Positions 1 to 7,573 of a DNA stretch of 34,341 nucleotides are shown piece by piece (position 1 is the stretch's first letter; each line of letters opens with the position of its first letter). The position numbers and the translations under genes are program-made. The notes under the pieces were generated by a model. The model was not told the origin of the DNA. It searched no databases and saw only the letters and a program-made list of their open reading frames with translations. The stretch lies in NCBI GenBank assembly GCA_001794945.1, contig MGMJ01000007.1:1-34341 (forward strand). The letters are read 5' to 3'. The DNA is from Chloroflexi bacterium GWC2_73_18 (lineage in GTDB: Bacteria; Chloroflexota; Limnocylindria; Limnocylindrales; CSP1-4).

Positions 1-414
1 CAGGTTGATCGTCCAGCGGCAGTTGGCGGCGACCTGCAGATAGTACTGCCCCGGGGGCAGGCCCTCGATCTCGAGCTCCTGGGTGGTCAGCTTGCCGGGC
101 GGCGTGACGCCGATGGCGAGCGGGTAGCCGCGCCCACCGTCGACAGACTCGAGGAACGCCCCCACGTGGCCGGACTCCTGTCCCCGCGCGGCGATCGCCC
201 AGGTCACCAGGTAGTCGCCCCCCAACTCGAAGGGGGCGGTCCGCTGGCTCATCTCGCCGCTCAAGCCGATCGGCAGCGCGGCCGGCGCCCCGGTCTGCCG
301 GGCCCAGCGCTGGCGCCCGTACTCCGGGCTGCGGATGCGCCGGTAGATGACCCAGGCGACGGTGGGTCCGCCCAGGAGGAGAACGGCCAGGAGCGCTTCA
401 GCAAAGGGAGACAC
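1..414 (-). CDS. Membrane-anchored protein of unknown function (3' end missing)
   Basis: This open frame runs off the left edge, so 138 codons are visible and the C-terminus is missing. I chose the GTG at 414 because the only upstream extension reaches a stop without another normal start. Residues about 3-23 form one hydrophobic segment followed by a basic stretch (YRRIRSPEYGRQRW), so the protein is probably anchored with a short N-terminus. The rest is a soluble, beta-rich-looking region with SGEM, GGDYLVTW and PPGQYYLQV; the last resembles Ig-like or carbohydrate-binding beta-sandwich strands. It lies 57 bp downstream of the polysaccharide deacetylase on the same strand and looks like the next gene of the operon. 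I do not recognise a family; a role at the cell surface is inference. Confidence 0.6.
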   Translation of the reverse strand, partial: MSPFAEALLAVLLLGGPTVAWVIYRRIRSPEYGRQRWARQTGAPAALPIGLSGEMSQRTAPFELGGDYLVTWAIAARGQESGHVGAFLESVDGGRGYPLAIGVTPPGKLTTQELEIEGLPPGQYYLQVAANCRWTINL

Positions 415-471
415 GGTGTCGCTGCCGGATAGTACACGGCGGCCGATCGTCGCGGGCCGCGGCGGGACGGC

Positions 472-1512
472 TCAGCCGCCGGCGCGCCGGGCGGGCGGTG
501 CCAGGTGCCGGGCGAGCGGGAGGAGCTGGGCCCGGATCGCCGGCAGCGTGGAGCGGCCGCCGACGTTGATGCGCCGCAGACGCAGCCACTCGGCGCGCCG
601 CAGCTCGTTGGTGCCCCGCTCGGTCGTGAAGGCGATCAGTACGCCCTCGGCGCGGAGCATGTCGATCACGGCCGGGTCGTGGGCCCCGCCGGGATAGGCG
701 AAGACGGGGGGCGCCGCGCCGATCTCGCGGCGCAGGTCCGCCAGCGAGCCGGCCAGCTCGTCGCGGGCTTCGGCGACGGGGATCCGATCCAGGAGCGCGT
801 GCGAGCGAGCGTGCGCCGCCAGCGCGACGCCGCGGGCCGCCAGGTCGCGCAGCTCGTCCCAGCCCAGGACGTCCGGCTCGGGCGGTGGCTGCAGGTCCCC
901 GGTGAGGTCATCGACGATGGCCATCGCCTGCGCGTGTGGCAGGGCCTTCAGGTGGTCTCGCAGCCGTCGGAAGGCGTGTCGCCGCTCACCCTCGCCGCCG
1001 AGCGGCAGCGCGCCGAGCGGCGTCTCGATGACCGTGGCGCTCGCCGCCGTGAGGGCGCGGTACAGACGGTCCCACCAGAAGCGCCGCTCCGGGTGGTCGG
1101 GGTAGGCCGTGGGCACGAAGAGGGTGACCGGCGCCCCCAGGCTCTCCAGGACCGGCCAGGCGTGTTTCCCGAAGTCGCGGTAGGCGTCGTCGAAGGTGAC
1201 CATGACGGCGCGCCGGGGCAGCCGCGCTCGCCCGGCGCGAACCTCGAGGAGTTCCCCCAGCGAGAGGGCTCGCCGCGCGCCGGCCAGGTGGCGCATCTGC
1301 GTCGCGAAAGCGGCGGGGGTGGCGCTGACCAGGCCGGGGTAGCGACCGGACGGGTCGTCCGGATGGGCGACGCGGTGGTAGGTCAGGACGGGCAGCAGGT
1401 CGTCGCGGCCGCCGTCGAGTCGCTCGAGAAGCTCGACCAGCCGGGCGAAGGCCCGGCTCTGCGCGGCGAAGGACATGAGCGCGGCGGTCAGCCGATCAGC
1501 CCCCACGGCCAA
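472..1512 (-). CDS. Polysaccharide deacetylase (NodB / CE4 family)
   Basis: The predicted 346-residue enzyme removes acyl groups, usually N-acetyl, from a polysaccharide or lipid-linked sugar in a metal-dependent reaction. The CE4 signature is visible: TYHRV near residues 44-48, TFDDA at 106-110 (catalytic and metal Asp pair), HARSH at 234-238 (the H-x3-H metal motif) and FAYPGG at 271-276. No signal peptide is evident, so it may act on a cytoplasmic, lipid-linked precursor; the short amphipathic N-terminus could lie on the membrane. The ATG overlaps the end of the upstream ATP-grasp gene by 17 bp, which suggests translational coupling; Met13 is an alternative start. The family assignment is firm, but the substrate is unknown. 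Confidence 0.9.
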   Translation of the reverse strand: MAVGADRLTAALMSFAAQSRAFARLVELLERLDGGRDDLLPVLTYHRVAHPDDPSGRYPGLVSATPAAFATQMRHLAGARRALSLGELLEVRAGRARLPRRAVMVTFDDAYRDFGKHAWPVLESLGAPVTLFVPTAYPDHPERRFWWDRLYRALTAASATVIETPLGALPLGGEGERRHAFRRLRDHLKALPHAQAMAIVDDLTGDLQPPPEPDVLGWDELRDLAARGVALAAHARSHALLDRIPVAEARDELAGSLADLRREIGAAPPVFAYPGGAHDPAVIDMLRAEGVLIAFTTERGTNELRRAEWLRLRRINVGGRSTLPAIRAQLLPLARHLAPPARRAGG

Positions 1513-2719
1513 GCTTCCTGGTCACCCTGGCGGCGATCTTCAGGATCTCGGCCGCCCCCGGCCGCGGGTCGTCGCAGGCCAGGATGTCGTAGCGTGCCGA
1601 CGGCGAAACGAGGCTGGCCGCCGCAGCGAGCGCGTCGCGCCGGCGCGGGCGCGGCAGGGAGCGTTGGCGGCGCCGGCCGGCGAGGACGGAGCCGATCCAG
1701 ACGACCTCGAGCTCCAGGTTGTGCGCGCGTACCCCGATCCTGTAGGTCGTGGCGGGCGCCGCGGCGTCATCGGGGGGCCCCGAGAGGTAGAGGTCGGCCA
1801 TGCGCGCCGGGAAGTCCATCCCGCTCGCCACGGCCAGGGGGAGCGAGCCCCAGATCCGGCCGTTGATCTCCATCAGGCGCGGGCCGTCGGGCCCGACCTT
1901 GAACTCCACCATGGCCAGGCCGCTCCACTCGAGCGCCGCGAGCAGCCGCACGGCCTGCCCGTAGAGAAGCGGGTCGAGCGGCACGCTCTCGCGGTAGGCG
2001 CTCGCCCCGCCGGTGAGCGGTACCTCGCGCAGCCGGCGGTGCTGGAAGGCGGCCAGCGGGCGCCCGCGGTGAAGCAGCAACTCGACGCCGTGCCCCTCGC
2101 CGCGGCAGAGCTCCTGGAGGAGGACCGGGCTGCGGCCCTCCAGGCGCCTCATGCGGGCCCTCAGCTCCGCCTCGTCGGCGGCGTAGGCGACCTCGAAGGC
2201 CCGCAGCCCATCGGCGTGGCGGGCGCGCGATGCGCGGGGCTTGAGGACGACCGGGAAGCCGATCTCCGCCCCCGCCGAGACCGCCGCGCCGACCGTTTCC
2301 ACCAGCCGGGTGCGCGGGGTCGGTACGCCGAGCCGCTCGGCAAGCTGGAGCGTGGCCAGCTTGTCGCCCGTGGCGGCGAGCGCGGCCGCGTCCGGCAGGG
2401 CCAGCGTGGTGAGACCGGCGAAGCGCTCACGGGCCGCGGAGAGGGGCAGGACGATCTCGTCCGTGACCGGCACGAGCAGGTCGACGCCGCGTTCACGGGT
2501 GGCGACCAGGAGCGCCTCGACGACCTCTTGCGGGTCGCGTTGTGGCCGCGGGTAGCGGAGCCGCTCGCTCGTGAAGCGGCTGTAGAAGCCGGGGCTGCGC
2601 GGATCCGCGTCGGCGGCGATGACGTGCCACCCACGCCGCCCCAGTGAGCGGATGACGGCGATCGCGCTGCCCCGCCCCGCGTCGGTGACGAGGACGCGCG
2701 GCGCGCGACGGTCAGCCAC
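1496..2719 (-). CDS. ATP-grasp domain carboxylate ligase
   Basis: This 407-residue protein has the order expected of ATP-grasp ligases. A Rossmann-like pre-ATP-grasp region (VLVTDAGRGSAIAVIRSLG, residues about 9-27) comes first, then a nucleotide-binding Lys in FPVVLKPRAS (K160) and the magnesium-binding cluster VEFK (E272) and MEINGRIWGS (E284, N286). Such enzymes activate a carboxylate as an acyl phosphate and join it to an amine or thiol. ATP-grasp genes beside polysaccharide deacetylases and glycosyltransferases are often linked to amino-acid or acyl decoration of surface glycans, but the substrate cannot be read from this sequence. The start overlaps the upstream kinase gene by 8 bp, and the C-terminus (about 330-407) is Arg-rich and specific to this protein. 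Confidence 0.85.
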   Translation of the reverse strand: MADRRAPRVLVTDAGRGSAIAVIRSLGRRGWHVIAADADPRSPGFYSRFTSERLRYPRPQRDPQEVVEALLVATRERGVDLLVPVTDEIVLPLSAARERFAGLTTLALPDAAALAATGDKLATLQLAERLGVPTPRTRLVETVGAAVSAGAEIGFPVVLKPRASRARHADGLRAFEVAYAADEAELRARMRRLEGRSPVLLQELCRGEGHGVELLLHRGRPLAAFQHRRLREVPLTGGASAYRESVPLDPLLYGQAVRLLAALEWSGLAMVEFKVGPDGPRLMEINGRIWGSLPLAVASGMDFPARMADLYLSGPPDDAAAPATTYRIGVRAHNLELEVVWIGSVLAGRRRQRSLPRPRRRDALAAAASLVSPSARYDILACDDPRPGAAEILKIAARVTRKLGRGG

Positions 2720-3422
2720 GCGGAGTCGCCGCGCTCCCGCGGCGCGCCGCCCGGGAGGCCGCGAAGTCGCGGATCAGCTCGCCCACGGCGGCGGTCACGT
2801 CGTCGGCCGGAAGGCCCGCATCGACGACGGCGAACTCCGGCATCCGGTCGGCCAGGTCGAGGTACTCCCGGCGCCGTCGCGCGAGCGTCTCGAGCGTCCC
2901 CTCGCCCTTGCGGGCCAGGAGCATCTCGGGTGGGGCGTCGAGGTAGATCACCAGGTCGGGACGGGGGTAGATCCGCGAGAGGAAGAGGCCGTGGATCCGG
3001 CGCGTGAGCGGGCGCCCCACGCCGACCACGTCGGTGGCGTAGTAGTCGACGAGGAAGTGGCGGTCGAAGAGCACGATCGCGCCGCGGCGCAGGTAGACCC
3101 ACGCCAGGGCCTGGCGGTACGTTTCCTCGGCCAGGCGGTTGAGGAGACGGAGCCACGCCCGCGCCTCGGCGCTCGCCCGCCCGAGCGCACCCTTCGGGCG
3201 CCTGGCGGCGCGGGCCGGATCCGGGGGCCCCGCCTCGGGCGCCCTGCCGCGCGCCCGCCGGATCGCCCGGACGAGCCGCGTCGTGGGGAGCAGGCGGTTG
3301 CTCGAAGTCGGGTTGACGCCCATGTAGAGGTAGCGGACCGGGAGCCCCAACGCGCGCTCGAGCCGGCGCGCCACGGTCGTCTTGCCCGCCCCGTCGGGTC
3401 CGATGAGGGCGACGGTGAACAC
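2712..3422 (-). CDS. Thymidylate-kinase-like P-loop kinase
   Basis: This 236-residue protein has a P-loop GPDGAGKTT at residues 8-16, an FDRHF motif near 119-123 in the place of the DR(Y/H/S) motif of dTMP kinases, YLDAP at 160-164, and an Arg-rich LID-like stretch near 181-188. It is longer than housekeeping dTMP kinases because of an Arg/Ala-rich insert at about 55-90. It starts 3 bp after the glycosyltransferase stop and ends inside the ATP-grasp gene, so it belongs to the glycan operon. Its close resemblance to the kinase half of 10995-12362 (GPDGAGK, then a Tyr-rich strand and LDAP) points to an operon-specific paralogue rather than the cell's dTMP kinase. A phosphate-transfer role on a sugar or carrier is inference. 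Confidence 0.75.
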   Translation of the reverse strand: MFTVALIGPDGAGKTTVARRLERALGLPVRYLYMGVNPTSSNRLLPTTRLVRAIRRARGRAPEAGPPDPARAARRPKGALGRASAEARAWLRLLNRLAEETYRQALAWVYLRRGAIVLFDRHFLVDYYATDVVGVGRPLTRRIHGLFLSRIYPRPDLVIYLDAPPEMLLARKGEGTLETLARRRREYLDLADRMPEFAVVDAGLPADDVTAAVGELIRDFAASRAARRGSAATPRG

Positions 3423-3425
3423 GGC

Positions 3426-4673
3426 TCAGCCTCGCGCGACCGTCTGCAGCACGCGCTCGAGCCGCCCGGCGCTGCGTGCCCAGTCGAAGTGCGCCTCGAC
3501 GAAGGCGCGCGCCGTCCGATCCGGCGTCGGGTCGCCGCGGACCGCCGCCAGCCGGGCGGCGAGCAGGCCCGCCAGCTCCTCCGCGGTGCGGCCGATCGCG
3601 ACCGGAGGGTCCCGCCCGTCCTCCGTTCGCAGCCCGTCGGCGGCGATCGGCGAGGCGACGACGGGCACTTCCATCGCCATCGCCTCGAGCACCTTGTTCT
3701 GGATCCCAGCCCCGAAGCGGAGCGGCGCGGCGAAGACCGCCGCCCGCTCCAGGTAGGGCCGCACGTCGTCGACGAAGCCGGTGACGGTGACCCCGACGCG
3801 CCCGCCCGCGGCCAGCAGCCGCCGCGTCGGATCGCGGCCGACGATCCACAGCTGCGCCCGTGGCTCGCGCGCCCAAACGAGCGGCAGGATCGTCTCGACC
3901 AGGAAGAGGGCGGCATCCTCGTTGGGCGGGTAGTCCATGGCCCCGGTGAAGACGATCGCGTCGCGGCCGAGCTCCGGGCTCCCGCGCACCCAGTAGGCGA
4001 GGTCGACACCGTTCGGCACGACGGTCGCTCGCGGTTCCCCGGCCGTCGCCGCCGCGCCGCTCCCCAGCAACTCCTGGAGGTCGCGTGCCGAGGCGAAGAG
4101 GAGCGCGTCGGCCTCGGCCATGAGCGATCGCTCCGCGCGCCGCACCGCCGCGTAGTCGAGCCACAGGAGTGGCCGCTGCAGCCGGTGCGCATAGCGCAGA
4201 CTGCCCCTGATCCGGCTCGAGGTCGCGTCGCAGAGGTCGGCCACGACCGGGATCCCCGCCAGCGCCGGGACGACCGGGTAGGTCCGCTTGCCGCTCACCA
4301 GCAGCAGGTCGAACGGGGCTTCGCGGTGGAGAGCGCGGGCGGCCGCGACGAGCTGCCGGACCGCATCGTCCGTGCCCCGGCCCAGCACGAGCGTGCGTAG
4401 CCGGGCGACCGCCTTGCGGCGGAGCGAGCGGGAGCGTGCAGTCGAGGCGAACGTCAGGATGGCGCTGGTGAAGGGCGCCAGTGCCGAGGCGTGTTCCTGC
4501 CGGAAGTCGGCCCCGATGATGGAGAGGAGGCTCACCGCGTGACGTCGCGAGAGCTCCCGGATCAGGAAGTAGTGGCGCAGGTAGCCGCTGGTGAGGGGGT
4601 AGGGGAAGCCGTTGGTGACGTAGAGGATGCGCATCCCGGATCCGCTGGCCGGCGCTCGGTCCGCCGCCGTCAT
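3426..4673 (-). CDS. GT4 family glycosyltransferase
   Basis: The predicted 415-residue GT-B fold enzyme begins with ILYVTNGFPYPLTSG (residues 16-30), the usual glycine-rich start of GT4 enzymes. It has VPNGVD at 219-224 at the domain junction and GAGIQNKVLEAMAMEVPVV at 321-339, the donor-binding motif with the conserved Glu residues. GT4 enzymes use nucleotide-diphospho-sugars with retention of configuration. The N-terminal pattern recalls sugar transferases found with PEP-CTERM/exosortase loci, but no exosortase is present here. I use the ATG that overlaps the previous stop as ATGA; Met14, just before the first beta strand, is equally possible. It is the only clear glycosyltransferase in the minus-strand operon, so further transferases and the polymerase must lie elsewhere. 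Confidence 0.88.
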   Translation of the reverse strand: MTAADRAPASGSGMRILYVTNGFPYPLTSGYLRHYFLIRELSRRHAVSLLSIIGADFRQEHASALAPFTSAILTFASTARSRSLRRKAVARLRTLVLGRGTDDAVRQLVAAARALHREAPFDLLLVSGKRTYPVVPALAGIPVVADLCDATSSRIRGSLRYAHRLQRPLLWLDYAAVRRAERSLMAEADALLFASARDLQELLGSGAAATAGEPRATVVPNGVDLAYWVRGSPELGRDAIVFTGAMDYPPNEDAALFLVETILPLVWAREPRAQLWIVGRDPTRRLLAAGGRVGVTVTGFVDDVRPYLERAAVFAAPLRFGAGIQNKVLEAMAMEVPVVASPIAADGLRTEDGRDPPVAIGRTAEELAGLLAARLAAVRGDPTPDRTARAFVEAHFDWARSAGRLERVLQTVARG

Positions 4674-6439
4674 CGTACACGCCCGGCGCTTCGGCCCCGT
4701 AGCGGGAGCGCCCGGTCCGCATCACCGGCGTGGGCGACGGCGTCGCGCCAGATGGCGTGGTAGCGGTTCGCGCGGAGCCAGGCCGCGGTCTCCGGTCCGA
4801 GCTTCGTGACGGCAACCGGCCCAGGGGCGACGCCGTCCGCCTCCCCCAGGAGACGGTCCAGCAGCCCCGTCGCGTAGCGCGCCCAGCAGGCGACCTGGAG
4901 CGGGCCCACCAGCGAGGGCTCGAGCCCGATCCGCTCGGCATAGCGGCGCACCGATGGCGCGGCCCATGCGCCGGGTCCGTGGAACGCCTCGCGCACGGCG
5001 GCCCGCTGCTCCTGGGTCGTCCGGGCGGCGCGACGGGCGAAGGCGACGTAGGCCAGGAAGAAGAAGAGGTCGTGGGCCGGCAGCCCGCGCGGCTCCGCGA
5101 GCTCCCAGTCGACGACGCCGACCTCGCCTCCGGGCAGGCGCAGAAGGTTGGGGTGGCTCAGGTCGCCGTGCTCGAAGACGAGCGGGAAAGCCGCCTCGCG
5201 GAGCGGCGCCACGAGCTCCACGGTCCGCGCGACGAGCCCGGCCTCCTCGCCCCCGTCGGGGAACGCCGCGGCGAAGCGCTGGAGCGGCACGCCGAGCAGC
5301 CGCTCGTACCAGCCGCTCGCGGTGGCGTCCCCGTCGGATCGCGGCAACTCGGTCAACCAGGCCAGCACGCTCTCGAGCGTCCGGCTCGGCTCGCGCCGGA
5401 CGGTCGCCGGGTCGAGCGGGCGCCCGACCAGCGCCGTCTCGACGAGCAGAGCGCGATCGGCCAGGCGCTCGAGGGCCACCACGCGGGGGGCGGTGGCGTA
5501 GCCCTCCGGACGCGCCCCCTGGAGCGCCTCGAGGGCGGCCGCCTCCCGCGCGATCCCGGCGCCGTCGTCGGGGAGGCGGGGCACCTTGACGACCAGCCGG
5601 GGCCGGTCGTCCCGCCGCCCCGCGACGAGGAAGACGACGTGGCGCGAGGCACGGAAGCGCGGGGTGACGAGGACGAAGCTCAGCTCGTCGCCCAGCCCGT
5701 GCCGTGCCAGCTCGAGGCGGGTCCGGTGGGTGGCGAGGAAGGCGAGGACGGCGTTCCCGACCGGGCGCGGCCCCGTGCCATCGCCGGCGGCGCCGGGCGA
5801 CGACCGCCGCGCCAGGAGGCTGACGTGAGGTAGGAGCGCGGCGAGCCACGTGGCGCCGAGGAGACGTGCCACGAACCCGGCGGGCCGGGCCAGCGGGCCG
5901 AGTCCGCGCCGACGGAGGGCAAGGCGCAGGACCCCCGGGTCGCCGAGCGGGACGATCTCGGTGCAGGAGGCGAAGTCGGGCCAGTGCCAGTACGCCTGGA
6001 TCTCGTCCAAGCCGAGCGCCCTCACGGCGGCCAGCACGGCACGGCGCGGGCCGGCGCCGAGCGGCCAGGGGGTGCGTCGTGACGGCCCGGGCAGCTCGGC
6101 GTAGAGCCGGCCCCCGGGCCGGACGAGTGCCGCGGCCCGTCCGAGCGTCTCGGTCGAGGGGCCCGTGGCGATCACCAGGTCGTACCCGCTCTCGGTCGGG
6201 CGCTCCGGATGCCAGCCGGCCGCGTCGCCCACGGTGCCCGGCTCGGTGATCGCCGGGACGGCGCCGAGCAGCCGCAGCGACTCGAGCATCGCCCGATCCG
6301 TGACGCCGACGCAGGCGACCCTCGCCAGTGCAGGATCCGGCAGCAGGAAGCGCCAGTCGGCGCGTCGCGAGGCCTGCAGGAGCGCATCGCGATCGGGACG
6401 CTGCTCCTCCGCCGGCACCGCTCGTTCGCTCAACGACAC
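4670..6439 (-). CDS. Methyltransferase-like / APH-type kinase fusion protein (paralogue 1)
   Basis: This 589-residue protein has two parts. Residues about 25-200 look like a Rossmann methyltransferase that has lost a clear SAM glycine loop (VACVGVTDRAMLESLRLLGA where VLDLGCGTG-type sequence would be expected), followed by DLVIATGP and VRPGGRLYAELPG, which match methyltransferase strands. Residues about 250-560 form an aminoglycoside-phosphotransferase/choline-kinase fold: LVVKVP (K285), HGDLSHPN at 424-431 (catalytic Asp and Asn) and VVDWE at 442-446 (metal-binding Asp). The kinase half looks intact. It is paralogous to 7574-9331, and both share the opening motif W-(R/S)-FLLP. It overlaps the HPr-kinase-like gene by 10 bp. 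I infer phosphorylation of a sugar, polyol or lipid-linked glycan; drug resistance is unlikely in this context. Confidence 0.8.
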   Translation of the reverse strand: MSLSERAVPAEEQRPDRDALLQASRRADWRFLLPDPALARVACVGVTDRAMLESLRLLGAVPAITEPGTVGDAAGWHPERPTESGYDLVIATGPSTETLGRAAALVRPGGRLYAELPGPSRRTPWPLGAGPRRAVLAAVRALGLDEIQAYWHWPDFASCTEIVPLGDPGVLRLALRRRGLGPLARPAGFVARLLGATWLAALLPHVSLLARRSSPGAAGDGTGPRPVGNAVLAFLATHRTRLELARHGLGDELSFVLVTPRFRASRHVVFLVAGRRDDRPRLVVKVPRLPDDGAGIAREAAALEALQGARPEGYATAPRVVALERLADRALLVETALVGRPLDPATVRREPSRTLESVLAWLTELPRSDGDATASGWYERLLGVPLQRFAAAFPDGGEEAGLVARTVELVAPLREAAFPLVFEHGDLSHPNLLRLPGGEVGVVDWELAEPRGLPAHDLFFFLAYVAFARRAARTTQEQRAAVREAFHGPGAWAAPSVRRYAERIGLEPSLVGPLQVACWARYATGLLDRLLGEADGVAPGPVAVTKLGPETAAWLRANRYHAIWRDAVAHAGDADRALPLRGRSAGRVR

Positions 6440-7572
6440 AGCGGCCCCAGCGCCTCGAAGAGAGACGCGATCCGGACGGGGTAGGGGTGCTCCACGAGGT
6501 ACGTCGGCTTCCCGGCCAGGACGCGCAGGAGGGCCTGGAGCTCGAGCTCCGCCGCCTGCTCGATGAGCGGGTTGGCAGCTCCCGGGAAGGCGAAGCGGTA
6601 CTCCAGGTAGCGTGCGAGGAAGTCGAGGCGTTCGTGCTGGAGGGAGAAGACCATGCGACGGGCCACGTCGGTCGGGTCGACCGGCTCGACGTGCACGTCG
6701 GGCCGGTCGGCGCTGACGACGAAGAAGAGCCGGTCGAAGCTGCCGCTCGGGCGGATCGCCCGGTCGCCGAACAGTCGCACCGGGGCGACGTCGACGTGGG
6801 CCTGCCGCTCGAGCACCGGCATCAGCCGACCGAGGGCGCGGCCAGGAGCCGTCCCCTGCCGGAGCGCCCGCGGCGTCGCGCCATGGAGCCCCCGCGCCAG
6901 GGCGATGGCACGCAGGCGTGCGCGATCCCCGAGACCGATCCCCCGCCGGCGCTCGGGCAGCTGGGCGAGGTGCCAGTCCCAGAGGCGGATCGGTTCAGGG
7001 ATGCCGTGGATCCGCCGGCCGTCGCCGCTGACGTAGACCCACTCGTCGCCGATGTAGGCGGCGCCCGCGGCCATGAAGGCCAGCAACGTTTCGGTCTTGC
7101 CGCCCTTCGACCAGCCCGTGGTGACGACCCCCGTCCCGTTGTAGTCGAAGGCGGCGGCGTGGAGCGGGAGCGCCCCTTTCGCCAGCACGGTCAGGTTGAG
7201 GATCGGGATCAGGAGCGGCACCGCCGGGAGCCCTCGCTCGCAGACGATCTCGCAGGGGCCGCCGACGAGCTCGAGCGGGATGCGGACCCGCGCCGGTGCC
7301 TTGTGGCGGCTGCGGAGGACCAGGAAGGCGTCGTCGCTGAAGGCGGCCTCCCCCAGTCCGAGGTAGCGCAGCCGGCCGGCGGTGCGCAGCCGGTCGACGA
7401 AGCGGATCACCAGGTCCGGCGCGCCCTCCAGGGGCGCCTCGATGGGACCGAGCTGGCGCCGCACGGCAGCCGCGTCGCCGGGCGAGGCGTCGAGGAGACG
7501 GATGCCGGCGAGGCCGTGCAGATCGAAGTCGACCGCCCCCGTGCCGGAACGGCGCGCGCCCGGGTCGGCCAT
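6430..7572 (-). CDS. HPr-kinase-like (HprK-related) P-loop protein
   Basis: This 380-residue protein starts at the ATG at 7572, one base after the stop of the upstream gene; the open frame continues upstream only as antisense. Its centre reads LHAAAFDYNG (about 138-147), then GWSKGGKTE at 153-161 (P-loop), then IGDEWVYV near 174-181 in the Walker B place. This order is typical of HPr kinase/phosphorylase-related proteins. The HPr kinase signature and an HPr partner are not seen, so carbon-catabolite control is unlikely. HprK-related proteins occur in polysaccharide/exosortase loci and in some lasso-peptide loci, where one phosphorylates a peptide Ser. Here it sits between two methyltransferase-like/APH fusions. 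The target is unknown. Confidence 0.75.
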   Translation of the reverse strand: MADPGARRSGTGAVDFDLHGLAGIRLLDASPGDAAAVRRQLGPIEAPLEGAPDLVIRFVDRLRTAGRLRYLGLGEAAFSDDAFLVLRSRHKAPARVRIPLELVGGPCEIVCERGLPAVPLLIPILNLTVLAKGALPLHAAAFDYNGTGVVTTGWSKGGKTETLLAFMAAGAAYIGDEWVYVSGDGRRIHGIPEPIRLWDWHLAQLPERRRGIGLGDRARLRAIALARGLHGATPRALRQGTAPGRALGRLMPVLERQAHVDVAPVRLFGDRAIRPSGSFDRLFFVVSADRPDVHVEPVDPTDVARRMVFSLQHERLDFLARYLEYRFAFPGAANPLIEQAAELELQALLRVLAGKPTYLVEHPYPVRIASLFEALGPLCR

Positions 7573-7573
7573 G

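Noticed and set aside
505-4400. Long plus-strand open frames opposite the glycan operon (505-1866, 1475-2647, 2619-4400)
   Set aside because: They mirror well-supported minus-strand genes, are rich in Arg, Gly and Pro without domains, and arise because high GC removes stop codons.
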